64,000 bases of DNA from the NCBI GenBank assembly GCA_024811115.1, contig JAKOGH010000846.1, positions 99,753-163,752 on the forward strand. Reading direction: 5' to 3'. The first letter of the stretch is position 1. Each line of letters begins with the position of its first letter. The DNA comes from Terana coerulea (taxonomy: Eukaryota > Basidiomycota > Agaricomycetes > Polyporales > Phanerochaetaceae). The position numbers and the translations under genes were made by a program. The notes under the pieces were generated by a model. That model did not search any database and had not been told where the DNA came from. It saw only the letters and a list, made by a program, of their open reading frames with translations. This document shows positions 1 to 11,760 of this stretch, one piece after another.

Positions 1-2632
1 AAACTCCTTACTTACCTCAATACAAGCGTAGGCGCTCACGTGAGTTTCATCTACACCCCGATGATCCAAACTCACCAGACCCTTTCAATTTGCCCGCGTC
101 CTGCACCAAGCAGTTGTTATCCGATAACAAACATCAGTAACGCGGGCAAAGGGTCTGGAACCGAGACTAGGGATGACTGACCATTCGTACTCAAATCGCA
201 GGCAGCATTGCACCACTAGTGTTCTTCAGGATAGGCTTCCGGTACCCCTTCTACCTCTTCTACGTTCAGCTTGCCACTCGCACTATCTGCTTGTTATGCC
301 TGTTGTTCAAATCTAATCTCTCTGCTCCAGCTCTAGTATCCATCTGCAAAGAGAATTACGATGTACCCCTCACATATACCGTTTTTGTTGAAGACTGCGA
401 TCCATAAGAAGGGGAAGATACGACGGCCACAAATCAGGCGTTGTGCAGCGGGCGCTTGGAGGCACGGAGCTTCTTCTCTATTTCCTCGTGCTTTGCACTA
501 TGCGGCCAACAGCCGGCCACAGAAAACGGCGCGCAGCTCGTGCTAGTTGTGCCACTGTCGTGCACCTTGCAAGTCCATGCACGCACGACCAGTCAGTTCT
601 GGACCGCGATTGCCAATGCGGACTCCAGTCGCGAGTCCGTCGGAGAGCCACATGCATATTTTGTGACGGAAGAAACGGCGTGCCAAAACGGAGCTCACAG
701 CCGGACTAGGTGTGTCATATTTGCCTTCTATTTTCACGAACACAGTGTATTGATGAGAAAATGGTGGCTAGTTTGTATGCCCTTCTGCTGCCGCTCGACA
801 CACTACGTTACCGCTTGCGCTTAGGGCGTGACTCAGGGAACTCGATGGGTCATCAACGCAAGATTCAACATAAGACGTAGCGGCTGTGTTGAACGTTGTG
901 AGTCTAGACGTAGTGAACAGTGGCGCATTATCGACTCAGTTTCATAATGAATCATGCACTCGATCGAGACCACAGGGCCGGTGCTTGATCTCACACTGGC
1001 AGGCTAGTACGCAGGTCTCGCATCAGGCTGTTCACGTCTCCCCGGATGCACAGCCAAGCTCTTATGTACCAGAGGCCGCCACACGTGCTGCAGTTCCCAG
1101 CAGGTGTTTAAAATCTCGTCGAGCTGCTGCACGTCTGCCTACTAGTACAAGGAAGCTTTCTCGTGGTGCTACAAGTAGGAAGTAGTGCTTATGCTAGTTT
1201 GATAAAGTAAGCAAGCAGCCAGAGCATGGTTTGAGGTTTACTTGACGTCAATAATTGCAGGCAAAGCGGCTGCGTCATTCTCTGCTGCACCCCCGCGCCT
1301 TTGAGTTTGACTACACTTATACCATCTCGCTGGTGTGTCTTTTCCTTCTGTAATCGCATTTCCGACCCATTACGCAGCCTTCACGCGGCTGCCTTAGTCT
1401 CCCCGAGGCAGACAGCGAACACAGCGGGTCAACCTGCACTTTGGGCTACGGATACGCTGTTAAGCGTCTGCTACTACCGGGGCGGGTGGTTGCAGGTGTT
1501 CCTGTTTGATCCCATCATATCATCACGTGCATCCATCAAGCTGTGTTTGTCGCGTCCGACGCAGTCGCGACTCAGTTGCGTTGTGCTTCATTTCTGTACA
1601 GAGGTGCCCATTATGCATAGCAGGAGTATCACAAGATAGTTAAACATGCATGAGGGATTAGTGGGTGGTTATTCCACATACCTCATAGGTCGGTGTGGGC
1701 AGAGAACAGTGCGCCGCAGTGGCACCTCAAGATATAGTATTCACCATGGGTCTGTCTCGCCACAACATCACCTGCCATCCTGCTCAAGCAACTGAATTTT
1801 CACAGCCTATCCAAGGTCTCATCATCTCAGCAGGAGTATACTGGCCAGGACTTGGGTATAAGAGCTCGACCAGTTGGACCAACTTGTCCGCCCTGAGCAT
1901 CCGCGCAGCAACCTCCAAGAAAGAGTAAAATAGCGGCAGCGTGGCAGTGAGCCATAAGAAGAATGACCTTCCCGCAGCATAAAAGCCCAGGGCCAAATGA
2001 CGAAACGGCCGAACGATGAGAAGCCTTCGCGGGTACGGCATCCAAGATCCTGTCGAAAGGATCGTCTTCTGAAGCCTCTCAGTCGACGTGCGGTGGTGAT
2101 GAAGGCTGAGGTGGTGAAGCACCCGGTGGGAAGTCACCTGTGTGTAAGTTGTAGAAGCCATCCTGCGGGTCGAAAGAGCCCTGCATGGTGGGGGCACTAT
2201 AAGAGCAGAGCGAGAAATGCATGAGAAAACGCGCGAATATTCACGGGCGTCTAACATACCAAATCCAGCGAAACACGTCCAAATCCGGAACACCTCATAC
2301 GACCCCGCGTCAAAATACAGACTAGGCTGCCTCTCAGTTTTCGTGCGCGCGGTCGCGTACAAATTGAGCGAACGCGTTACGTCACAGCCCTGATGGCGCC
2401 CACGTGGCCTCAATTGTGCCCCTTTTGACAGGAATGCAGCCTCGCGCCTTCCGTTCGCTACCGTAGCGGCGAATTTCACTGTGGAGGAGCCAGAAGCACC
2501 AACTAGCGCTGCAACTAGCCCTCATATGCGCGCTCGCATGCACATCTTCGTCTCGAACCCCCAATATTATTCCTCTGTGTATGCCCAACGACGACCGCCT
2601 CGCCCTGTGAACCCGCCTCCACGTCGCTCGAG
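1..2632. other. Region without a convincing gene
   Basis: I see no reading frame here with a recognisable domain or a good splice-site series. The longest open stretch is on the minus strand, about 1784 to 2479. Its end holds a hydrophobic patch, but its first half is low-complexity and rich in Arg, Ser and Thr. A small membrane-protein exon cannot be excluded there. Confidence 0.5.
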
Positions 2633-3333
2633 ATGATACCCCCGATGCTCTCGATCGGGATACCGACACCGACCACAAGCATGTACGACGGCCCAACACG
2701 ACCGGTACAGACCTCTACGGACTTGACAGGCGATTCGCAGGAGGGGAGGGCCCATGACGAGCTAATCAAAGTACGCTTTGCTTGCAAGCATCTAGCTGAA
2801 CGGCAGCTGACGAGCAGTGAGGAAGACTATCCTTGAAGGCGTCTTCATTGGCATAGCGGTACTGTCTCTTGTGCTATCCTTGCTTCTACGGTGCGTTACA
2901 AGTCCTTTAGTTACGCTTGCCAAGACAATGTTCATCGCGAGGCATAGATTCATATGTCTACGACGAGCTGGACGACCTGTGAAGGATTTCTTGAAACCCT
3001 TGCCCGGTGCTGAGCTGCCCCTCTCCCCACTGTCAACGTCCGTCCGCACACAGGCATCCCAGACTCGCCAAGCAGGAGCACAGAGTCGTCCTACCCGCCA
3101 TCACCCTGCAGGCCGTCCCGCCCGCGCGGATGACCCACAGAAGCTCCCGCGCCGTGGCGAGGACACGACCGCAAGCGCAACGCGGGAACACGCTGCCCCT
3201 CTACGACGACAAGCTGGTGCTGCCGCGGTATCAGGATGTCGTGAGTACTGCGGGCTCGTCGTCGGGACACACCTTGGTCGGCCACGAGGATCCTCCGCCT
3301 GCGTTCACTGCAACTCAAGCCCAACCTCCCTGA
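2633..3333 (+). CDS. Small one-pass membrane protein with LPxY tail, copy A
   Basis: Unrecognised family, first of three tandem copies. The proposed start at 2633 gives a short polar N-terminus of about 46 residues ending at 2770, followed by an intron. A hydrophobic segment of about 20 residues (ILEGVFIGIAVLSLVLSLLL, roughly 2829-2888) should cross the membrane. An intron after it splits an Arg codon as in copy B. The C-terminal exon is basic and proline-rich and carries LPLYDDKLVLPRYQ near its end, stopping at 3333. LPxY and PPxY motifs are known ligands for WW domains of Rsp5/Nedd4 ubiquitin ligases, so a role as a ligase adaptor or trafficking cargo is possible but inferred. The frame linking the membrane exon to the tail needs an extra intron (for example about 2979-3075) or an indel, so the middle of the model is uncertain. 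Confidence 0.55.
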
Positions 3334-3870
3334 CGAGACTCGGACAATCTGCGTGATTTATTGTATAGTGAGCTCTGTACATTCCAGCAGCCGTCGCGCC
3401 TATCGCTGATGTTCAGATATCAGATGTATAGTGCGCATATACCCACCGATCTAGACACGATATCCTATTGTACACCATGGACATGTCTTCTAATACAGGA
3501 CGCTGCGACTCTCTTGCTACATTCCGCCGTGTGAGGCCAGTCGAAGCCGCTTCAAGCTCTGCAACACTGCTGGATAGGACTTCGTTCTCACTAAACCAGC
3601 AAGCCATCTTGGAATCAATCAAGAAGAAGATGTCAGAGGTTAGAGTTGCGGTTGGCTCGTGATACTAACACTGTTTGTAGGACGGGGCAGTGCTGGGCAT
3701 CGCACTCTATCGAGCTGAGTATCACTTGGGAGGATGTACAAATCCCTAGAGGTCGCCTGGCTCCTTGCTGTGCCCCACCTCTGGATCTCCATTGCGGTGC
3801 AGCTCACGCACAACTACCTGGTCACGGAAACGCTGCGTGGCGGACGGCTGAAGACGACCTGTACACCAGG

Positions 3871-4597
3871 ATGATCGTCCAACCGTTCCCGAGCCCAGTG
3901 TCTGATATCGCTCTTCCTGTCCCAACACTGCCACCCATTGCGCCACGGTCCGAGTCCAGCTTTCGTTCGGTACGTTCCACTAAACATCACATTCACGTAT
4001 ACAGCTGACGAAACTCTCGTAGAGCATCGTCCCAGTTGTTATACTCGTCGTCGTCGGCGCGCTCATTATCGCGCCCTTCTTATGTCGGTCTGTCCCTCTT
4101 TCTCCCAGCCTTCCTTCCATCCTCACTCACGCTTGTTTTATAGGCTGCTGTACCTGCGAGTTATGGGCATACCCTGGACGGGCTGCCTGCAGCCCGTGCG
4201 CACCGCGTCCTCGCCGCCCTCGGAATCCGCTGGGTCAGAAGACACAGCGGAATGCCGAGGCACGCTCAGACGGCCCAAGCGAACGCGCAACATGCGCGCG
4301 CTCGTGGTGCACGTCCGCGTCTCGAACGCCGTCGTGCTCGAGCCTGTCGCCCCGCCGGCGCCGTCGTCCGCATACACGATCGACCTGCCGGACCTGGGCG
4401 GCAAGTTCACCGTTTGTCACGCTCCCGCAGAGGAAGATGTTGCGGAAGAGGGAAAACAAGGCGGGGCGCATGAAGAGGAGAAGAGCGAGAAGGAGGGGCA
4501 GACGCATAGCCGCGGCGCGTCGCTGCCGGCGTACGACGAGAAGGACGGCCTGCCGCGGTATGAGTTGGACCCGCCTGGAGCTGGGCGGAAGTTGTGA
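3871..4597 (+). CDS. Small one-pass membrane protein with LPxY tail, copy B
   Basis: This is the best-defined of the three tandem copies. Exons are 3871-3969, 4023-4087 and 4144-4597, with canonical borders (GTACGT/TAG and GTCTGT/TAG) and consistent phases. The N-terminus is a short Pro/Ser-rich stretch of 33 residues. The second exon encodes the membrane span (SIVPVVILVVVGALIIAPFL) and ends in a split Arg codon. The last exon is a cytosolic-type tail of about 150 residues: a basic juxtamembrane part, an acidic EEK-rich stretch near residue 125, and the terminal motif LPAYDEKDGLPRYE. The absence of a cleavable signal and the basic residues after the span suggest the tail is cytosolic (inference). 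Product unknown. The tail resembles WW-ligase adaptor motifs. Confidence 0.7.
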
Positions 4598-5176
4598 GGG
4601 TCGCGATAGGTTGACTTGGGTAGATTTGTGAGTGGCTGTTGGTGCGTACGGGAGGCAATCGGTGGTTTGTGGGGTTTCTGATTGTGACTTAGGTGTGTTG
4701 TATGATATACACGATGTATACTTGGGAACAAATGTGATTACTCTTCCACTGCGGTACCGCGCGGATTAGTGAGATGTTACGATGCGTGCTACATCGGCGT
4801 ACAAACCTCAAAATATTCTGCAGTGCCGGCGTCATACAATATGACCTACTCAGTGACTTCACTCCTGGCTAGAGGAGCAAACAGACGCCCGAGGAGGCGA
4901 GCTGCGCACTCGAGTCCAACTTAGGTGTGCGAACCAGTGGTTAGCGTTCGGGAGTACCTGCTGACGCAGCTTATAGACCGCGCAGAATGACTGTGACGCC
5001 CCGGATACAATGACGTCTTATCGTGAGCCCACTTACGCTGGCTGCACTTTGCGACTCTCTCGTCGTAACCCATCCGAACTGTCCAAGGCAAGATTTACGA
5101 TGCTGGCCCTTGTTCCAGGCTAACGTACATTCGAAGCCTTTGGCGCCCAAATTAATCGCGTTGCTGGAACGCGGAG

Positions 5177-5708
5177 ATGAGTGAGGTATGATACTTTGTT
5201 GCATGGATCATCATGTACGGTCTGTCTCACAACAAGCTCTTGTATAGAATACACTCGCCATGACGATCTTCATCATCCCATGCGTAATACTAGCCGGCAT
5301 GTTCGCTCTGGCTTTTTGGTACGTCGCACCCCTCTCAACTACACCGCCCCACGCTGACTGACCGCGGGACTCGACACGCCGTTGTGCATCTACTAGGAAC
5401 GCGGTTCGCAGGTGCAAGGTTTTCAAGCCCCCGCTGCGCTCTCGCCGGACGCGATCCGGGCCTCTGCGTACGGTCCTCCAATCCGCCTCGCTCGGCCGCA
5501 AACTGCCCACTTCGGTGGGGAGAGAATGTACGATGTGGAGGAAGCTAGCGACATGGCAAGTGGCCTTCTGGGACTGAGCAGATCGGGTAGCATACTGCCT
5601 CCGTATGCTGAGGGCGAGCGGCTGCCGAAGTACCAGGAGGCTGTCAGGGCGAGCCTGGAGTCTCAGCGTCCAGAAGTGGACTCTTATGTCGACGGATACC
5701 ACTCATAA
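5177..5708 (+). CDS. Small one-pass membrane protein with LPxY tail, copy C
   Basis: Third tandem copy. A three-residue first exon (5177-5185) may precede the membrane exon that begins at 5248; alternatively translation starts at the ATG at 5260. The span is IFIIPCVILAGMFALAFW. The last exon starts at about 5397 and encodes a tail of about 100 residues with LPPYAEGERLPKYQ, aligned with copies A and B, ending at 5708. The strong donor GTACGT at 5319 does not join in frame with the tail. The model needs either the weaker donor at 5323 (GTCGCA) or a one-base error. The N-terminal ectodomain seen in A and B is almost absent, so this copy has diverged. Function unknown. Confidence 0.6.
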
Positions 5709-6132
5709 TGTTTGAGGGAATAGCAATCTCTGTTTAATCTTGGGTCACTTTGTATACACGTTCCCAACTTGTATTGAAATCCTCAGTAACGACAGCTCTC
5801 TACGGCGCAATGTATAATTAATTCTTTGTGAATTCTGACCTAACGCATCTACCCATGTATATAAAACGTGTTAGTTTGTCGTATCGGTAGATACGTTGCA
5901 AAATACAACAAAATCACTGCTCACGAGGCGAGCCCATTGGTAGGGTTTTGGCAGGCTGAGCCGCATGCATCGCAATTGCAAGCGGAAAGCTCGGATGCAG
6001 CTACGGGCGCTCCGCTGCCTTCAGTCGCCGAGCGCTCTCGCATTCTCTTCCGGGTTTGGGGCGTCTGCAAGCTGTCTCGGAGTTGACGAGCACGTCCATC
6101 CACTCAACTTCCACCTCCACGTCTCCCCCAAA

Positions 6133-7611
6133 ATGATCCTGCGAGGAGTGCACTGTGCTGGTGGTAGGGCGGGTGTCTTGAAAGCCGGGTCCAGGTGAGT
6201 CTCCTGGCGTGCGCGAACGCTTTGGGTGGTGAAGTTACAGCATTTTCGCAGGCTACCCCGTCACTTCGCGTCCAGCTCGCAGGTCAGGTCGCTTTCGCTC
6301 GGAGGGCTGCAGGTGAGTAGTATCAACTTTCTGCATGCCAGAACTGACCGTAATATAGCGTGCAGGCCCGCTCGCCTCCGCGAAACTTCTGTACGCTGTC
6401 CCAGGAAGCTCCCGTAGCTACTGGTGGTCCTCTTCAAAAGGCGCGACTCCCGGAGCAGCCTCACCCGTGCCTTCGGAATCAACGCCTACTACCCAAAATG
6501 AACTGGATGTTCCAGCTATTCCCGAGCAGCCACCCGCGGAGACAGCGACGCTCATAGAGTCTACAAGTGCTCTGGAAGGTGCACCTGTCACTGGCACTGC
6601 GCCCGCGGATCTTGCCCAAGATGTGACTGCTACATCACTATCAAGTACGCCACTGGACACATTAGCACAAGTCCCAATGCAGTACGGCGACCTCGCTGCC
6701 CTCGGCTTCGCGAGCTGGACGCCGGCCGGCCTGGCGCAGTGGGGCATGGAGACCCTGCACGTCACGACGGGCCTGCCGTGGTTCTGGACGATCGTCGGCG
6801 CGACGCTCGCCTCGCGGCTGCTCATCCTGCCCTTCGCGGTGCGCGGCCTGCGCAACTCGGCGCGCATGGCGCCGCACCAGCCCGCGTTCGAGCAGCTGCG
6901 CGCGGAGATCGGGAAGGCGCGGGCGTCGGGCGACGCCGCGCAGATGCAGCGCGCGATCATGAAGCAGCAGCTGCTGTACCAGAAGATGGGCGTGTCGATG
7001 GGCGGCATGATCGCCGTCCCGCTCGTGCAGCTGCCCGTCACGCTCGGCATGTTCTTCGGCGTGAAGAAGCTGTGCGACTTCCCGCTCGAGCAGCTCAAGC
7101 ACAGTGGCGTGAGCTACTTCCCCGACCTCACCATCCCAGACCCGACCTACATCCTACCGATAGTGGCGACCATTGGCATGAATTATGCGCTGACGGTATG
7201 CCGCATTATCTTTAAGACTTGTGTGTTTTTTCTAACCCATGGCGATGCAGGTCGGTCTCCGAGACATGGCCGCCAGCCCGAGCGTGCCTCACATGATCAA
7301 TGCCTTCCGTGTGATGTCCACCATAGGCCTTGCATTCATGATCAACATGCCCGCGGTACGTCACTTGAAACACCCGTGAGCAGCGCGTTGACTTATGTGC
7401 ACATTGCCAGGGTGTGGTCGTGCACATCCTGACCGGTATCGTCGCGATGTCCGCGCAGAGCTTGGCATTCCGCATCCCCGCCGTGAGAGCCGCAATTGGC
7501 CTGCCTCTTCAGCATGCGAACCCCAACGCCAAGACTGCCTCCATGGCTGAGTCTCTGGCCTTCGCGAAGAAGTGGTGGAAGGACAAGACTGAGGAGGAGA
7601 TGGCAAGGTAA
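6133..7611 (+). CDS. OXA1: Mitochondrial inner-membrane insertase OXA1 (YidC/Oxa1/Alb3 family)
   Basis: Oxa1 inserts mitochondrially encoded proteins, such as cytochrome oxidase subunits, into the inner membrane co-translationally. Exons are 6133-6194, 6252-6312, 6359-7195, 7251-7355 and 7411-7611. All phases agree, giving about 421 residues, close to the 402 of the yeast protein. The first about 60 residues are rich in Arg and Ser without acidic residues, fitting a mitochondrial presequence. The conserved insertase core runs from about residue 125: the first core span (LPWFWTIVGATLASRLLILP), the pair around GMIAVPLVQLPVTLGMFFGV, a further span near NYALT, and the last spans after VGLRDMA. 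The C-terminus (KKWWKDKTEEE) is charged, as in the matrix-facing ribosome-binding tail, though short. The frame is intact. Confidence 0.92.
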
Positions 7612-7875
7612 AGGCGCAAAGGAAGGCGGCGCGTAGCAGGCGGTAGAGCCCTACTCTCGCTACACCTATTCCCCATGCTTAGGGTATTACTATATATTGA
7701 GTAATTAGGCCATATATCCACCGCTCCAGCGACTGCAGACCATGACGACAGTTCAGAATCAGCTTAGAGCAATGGGCATCGCAAACATATTACAAGAAGT
7801 AGACCAAGAGAGTATTTTTATCGTCAAAACGGCGAGCAGTAAGTTACTGTAAGTCTAATACATGAAAAGTCCCTG

Positions 7876-10274
7876 CTACAGCACCCCGCGGTTCTGGCCT
7901 TCGCTATCCCGCCTCAACATCGGACTCGACAAACCCCTCTCAATCCGGCTTTCATCCGTCCCCGGCCGCAGTATCTCGCGCGCGTCATCCCCAGGCGAAG
8001 ACCGCGCCGGGCGGGTGGGACCGCCGTCAGATCGACCTCCGCGCCGCCCTCCTCGAGGTCCTCCTCGTCCGACTCCGCGGGCGTCGCGAAGCGGCTGCCG
8101 CCGGGCGTACCGAGCCCCGACGCGCGCCGCGCCTTGCGCGCGTGGAACGTGCGGCTCGCGGTCGCGTTCGAGAACAGCGGGAGCAGGTACCGCTCGTCGA
8201 GCGCCTGGAACCACTTGCCGTCCTCGGGCGCCGCGCCCGACGCGCCATCGCCGCCCGCCCCGCGCGAGCCCGACGCGCGCTTCCCGCCCGGGGACGGGAC
8301 GTCGCCCGCCACGGTCGGCGCGAGCGGCAGCACCTCGACGTCGGACTCGTAGTCGGACGACGCGGCGGAGAAGATGGTGTTGGTGTTGAGCGGCGAGCTT
8401 GGCGTCTGCGCGTGGTGATTGTATGCGGTGGGCGCGGCGTTGCCGTAGTGGAACCCGACGCTCCCGCGTCCTCGGCCCAGCGCCGCGGCCTGCTGCGACG
8501 CCATGTAGCCTTCGTCCTCGTCGGTGTATCCGGTCCAGCGGCTGCGGCGTCTGCCGTTTCCACTGTACCAGCCCGTCCGGGGCCCTTCTTCGTCGCTGCT
8601 ACTTGCTGCGTCGTCTTCCACACCTGTGCGGATGCCGAGCACCTCGAGCATGTAAGCAGTGGTCCCTCCGAACATGACGACACTGAGCACGACGACCACG
8701 AGGACGGTTGTGCGGAGCGTTTGCGCATTGTCGCCTTTGAAACCGGCCGCGAGGGCGACGCCGACTGCACCACGAAGACCTGCCCAGAATAACATCATCT
8801 GGTATGAATGGGGATTTCCTCGCTGCGCTGTCCTCGGGCATGTTTTTGGAATAGGTTGATCGCTTCTGAAAGGGGGAACACCGCCACATAGCGCGTGAAG
8901 ATGACAGCGACGGTAGTGATAATTACGAACAGCGGCTTGAAGTAGTTGGTAACTTTCGTCGACGATGGCGGGCTGGTGAACAGCGACAGACCAAGATAGA
9001 TGAAGATGAAGTTCTCCGAGAGCTGCGCAAGCGTGGCGAAGATGTACTTTGTCGTGCGCTGTGTCCGCCGCGACATTGTGTGGTAGGCGTAGTGCTTCAA
9101 GGTAATGCCACAGAATAGCAACGATACAATGCCAGACATGGAGAGACCGTTTGAGAAGAAATAGCAAGTGTAGGCGGAGAGTGCGACGAGGCATGATTCG
9201 ATGCCAGGGTATTGCGCGAGAGCGGAGTGTTTCAAGATGAGGGACATGGCAAGGCCAAATGCGACACCCAGGGCCATAGATACGCTGAAGGAAAGCAAGA
9301 AGATGCCTATCCCGTGGAATATAGATGAGACGTAAATCTCGCTCCCATGGAATTGCGACAGTGTTCTGTATGGAGTGTGAGCAGATACTCCGCAGTCACT
9401 CTTGAGGCTGTGTACTTACTCGTACATGACGATACTGACTGCATCGTTCAATAAGCTCTCTCCAAAGATGATGGTGTACAGCTTCGGGTCGACCTTGTAC
9501 TGGTTGAAGATCGCCAAGATGGTTACTGGGTCGGTAGCAGAGAGTGTGGAGCCGAAGGTCAGGCATTCTATGAGGGAAAGCTCAAGAGATTCGAGACCGA
9601 GGAACGAGTAGATGTATACGAGCACTCTGCGCTGCAGGTGGTAAGTATGGCATGCAATGCGTCTATCCGTACACGCACCCGACTCCTACTGCTGATATTG
9701 TTGTTCCCAAGAAGGCAAATGTTAGAATCGAGCCAAAGTTGCGGAAGAAGTTCTCCTGTGGTGCACGTTCAGTTATACGCGTAATGAGACTCAGAGCTGA
9801 CAGTATTCCACGCACTTGTTTGAGCTCATATCCAGAGTTAAGAATGATTGGCGGTAACAGCAAATTGAAGAAGAGGGTGTGCTTGAACGTCTAATACACA
9901 AGGTGTTAGTATAGCTCCCGCACTGGGCGACAGAGGCAGAGCATGAGCATGAGCAACATACCAGGCTTCCAACTCACCAGCATTTCACGTATCATTGTCC
10001 CCGGTGCAAGCCTCACGACTAATCCAACAAACATCCCCGCGAATATGGCCACGAGTGTTTCATGCAGGAGCTTTATCCGCTTGATTTGGAGGTAATAGGA
10101 GGTGAACAGAGACAGGATGAGTAGCATGCAGACGAGGAAGAGCGACCATGACGAGTAGTATTCTTCTTCTTCGGCGATGGGTGTCGTTGACGGCGACGGC
10201 GGTGCCTGCAGCACCACTGGCGTAGGGTCCCAAGATGACATGGTGAGCGGGAAAGGCTGGGAGGTGGTGGGCAC
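7876..10274 (-). CDS. NHX1: Endosomal/vacuolar-type Na+(K+)/H+ exchanger (NHX, CPA1 family)
   Basis: This exchanger moves Na+ or K+ against H+ across endosomal or vacuolar membranes. Coding exons on the minus strand are 10274-9978, 9890-9816, 9755-9679, 9626-9420 and 9365 onward. Translation may instead start at the second Met, 10241. Family signatures are clear: [44 protein letters not shown] (the Asp-Pro and Asn-Asp ion-binding positions) and [19 protein letters not shown] hydrophilic Ser/Gly/Asp-rich tail of over 200 residues follows. Two frame breaks are seen. One lies in the four-G run at 8810-8813, just before the AGLRGAVG motif. The other is near 8010-8050, where the tail reads better in a second frame ending at 7876 than in the continuing frame ending at 7914. 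Neither break has splice sites around it. Consensus error is likelier than a dead gene, as the core motifs are perfect. Confidence 0.88.
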
Positions 10275-10284
10275 GACAGACCAC

Positions 10285-11262
10285 GTCGCTGAGATTGGCG
10301 CTGTGCTGCGAAGGTTCCGGTCCGCAGTCTTGACTCTGCGTCTGGGACTATCTCAGAGCAGCGTTGGCAACGCCAGAGTCAGGGTGTATGCGTCGTGCGC
10401 AAGAGCGTAAGGGTCGTTGTGGTCAACGCTTTGGAGGCCAGTCGCAGCGCGAGCGTATTATGGGCGTCTTTCGATTGATGGGTTCCTTTGTGCTCCTCGC
10501 ATTGCGTTTCTCAAGCCATGCTCAAAAGGTTCAACGTTCAACTTGAACATGATCAGTCTACACAACTCCATCGTAGCTCGTGGGGTTCTCTAAATTCGAT
10601 TGTTATCTATCTGAGTGTAGCTAAAGCTCTGGGATGCCAGATGGTGAGTACCAGAGACCTGATGCCGTGACAAGCTCAAGTTCTTAAGTAACAAGTAAGA
10701 AAATTTACAGTTCGCTAGGGATAGTATCTAGAAAATAGTAGGAGTCCTAGGCTATTTACTGGTTTTCTCTGAGTATTTTGTCATTGAGGTTTAGCGGCAA
10801 GTACGCCATGTTCCTCACCAGATGTCAGCAGACTCGGATATTGATAGCATTGACCTAGTAGAATGAGGCTATTCAATTGTTTGTCAACACGCAGCCTGCC
10901 GTGTGAGATTTAGGTAAATATTGCGTATGAATATACACGAACATGCACAGCAACCAAAAAGTCATCGAGACGAAGTCGCGCCCTTCGACTTCCGCGACTC
11001 CTCCGCATCCGTTGTACGGTATTTCGTGATCCGGTCGGCCAGGACATTCGCATGGCGGCAACCTTAGCAGGACAGCGAAGTGTACCACAGGCAACGTGAG
11101 CCGGAGAAGGCTGCCGTTGATCTTCCATGTGCAAAGTGTTCGCGGATATCTGCGCGCAGCTTCTGTCAAGTCAAGAGTTACTATGAGCAGGCGAAACATA
11201 TTGATACATTGCTGGAAGATTTACAAGAAAACGGTAATATCGAGACAGACCGAGGGTGCCGT
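10285..11262. other. Intergenic region
   Basis: No gene is supported here. The right part is the presumed 3' flank of the DUF202-like gene, and the left part holds the presumed NHX promoter. Only short overlapping open frames are present. Confidence 0.6.
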
Positions 11263-11760
11263 TCATACCGTGAATATTAGTACTAACAACCCGATTTCCA
11301 CGGCCGCAACCACGATAGTCACGGTGATGACAATCCATCCCGCTGTGACGAATGGTCTTCCGAAGACCCGTTTCCCTGTCTGCCCCACGGTACGAATGGG
11401 GTCATGGATGGACGGATGCACCCAGGCGCTGTCGGCAAAGTCATGAAGCGAGTGCCGTTGTCGCAGGAAGGCCAAGAGAAACAGCATGACTGACAGAGCA
11501 GTATATGCTATTCCGACTAAAAACGCGATGCGATGTAAAAGTGCAAGACCACAAACGCGAAATGTTGGCGATGACTCACTGTTGTAGAATCGCTTGTCGA
11601 AGAGCCGCAATACCGTTAGGGCATAACCAAGGGTGCCCAGAGCACTCCGTCCATATGCGCCATTGAACGTCCTCTGGCGAGCTCGTACTTCGACTGCAGA
11701 CACAAAGTAATCGAGCTGTTTCAGATGGAGGATGATTGGATAGGGGTACAGCGGTGACAT
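11263..11760 (-). CDS. DUF202-like small multi-pass membrane protein
   Basis: The open frame of 165 codons holds VEVRARQRTFNGAYGRSALG, which resembles the DUF202 signature in which a short N-terminus leads to a [K/R]xxxxRTFLxWxRT-like motif entering the first span. Three hydrophobic segments follow: ALGTLGYALTVLRLF, IGIAYTALSVMLFLLAFL, and a last span near the end (AGWIVITVTIVVAAVEIGLL). A 63-base in-frame segment inside the gene, near 11517-11579, has a perfect GTGAGT donor and a TTTTTAG acceptor. It is probably an intron, and its removal joins RLFDKRFYN to IGIAYTAL, as expected for the family. DUF202 proteins have no settled biochemical role; VTC1-type members belong to vacuolar polyphosphate complexes. 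The match is by motif only and moderately sure. Confidence 0.5.
   Translation of the reverse strand: MSPLYPYPIILHLKQLDYFVSAVEVRARQRTFNGAYGRSALGTLGYALTVLRLFDKRFYNSESSPTFRVCGLALLHRIAFLVGIAYTALSVMLFLLAFLRQRHSLHDFADSAWVHPSIHDPIRTVGQTGKRVFGRPFVTAGWIVITVTIVVAAVEIGLLVLIFTV

Noticed and set aside
1784..2479. 231-codon minus-strand open frame with a hydrophobic end
   Set aside because: Composition is uneven, no family motif, no homologous structure, and no promoter or splice support; kept only as a remark.
8780..8830. An intron explaining the NHX frame change
   Set aside because: There is no GT donor between the conserved PLSEAINLF segment and the [14 protein letters not shown] segment, so splicing cannot restore the frame without losing conserved residues.
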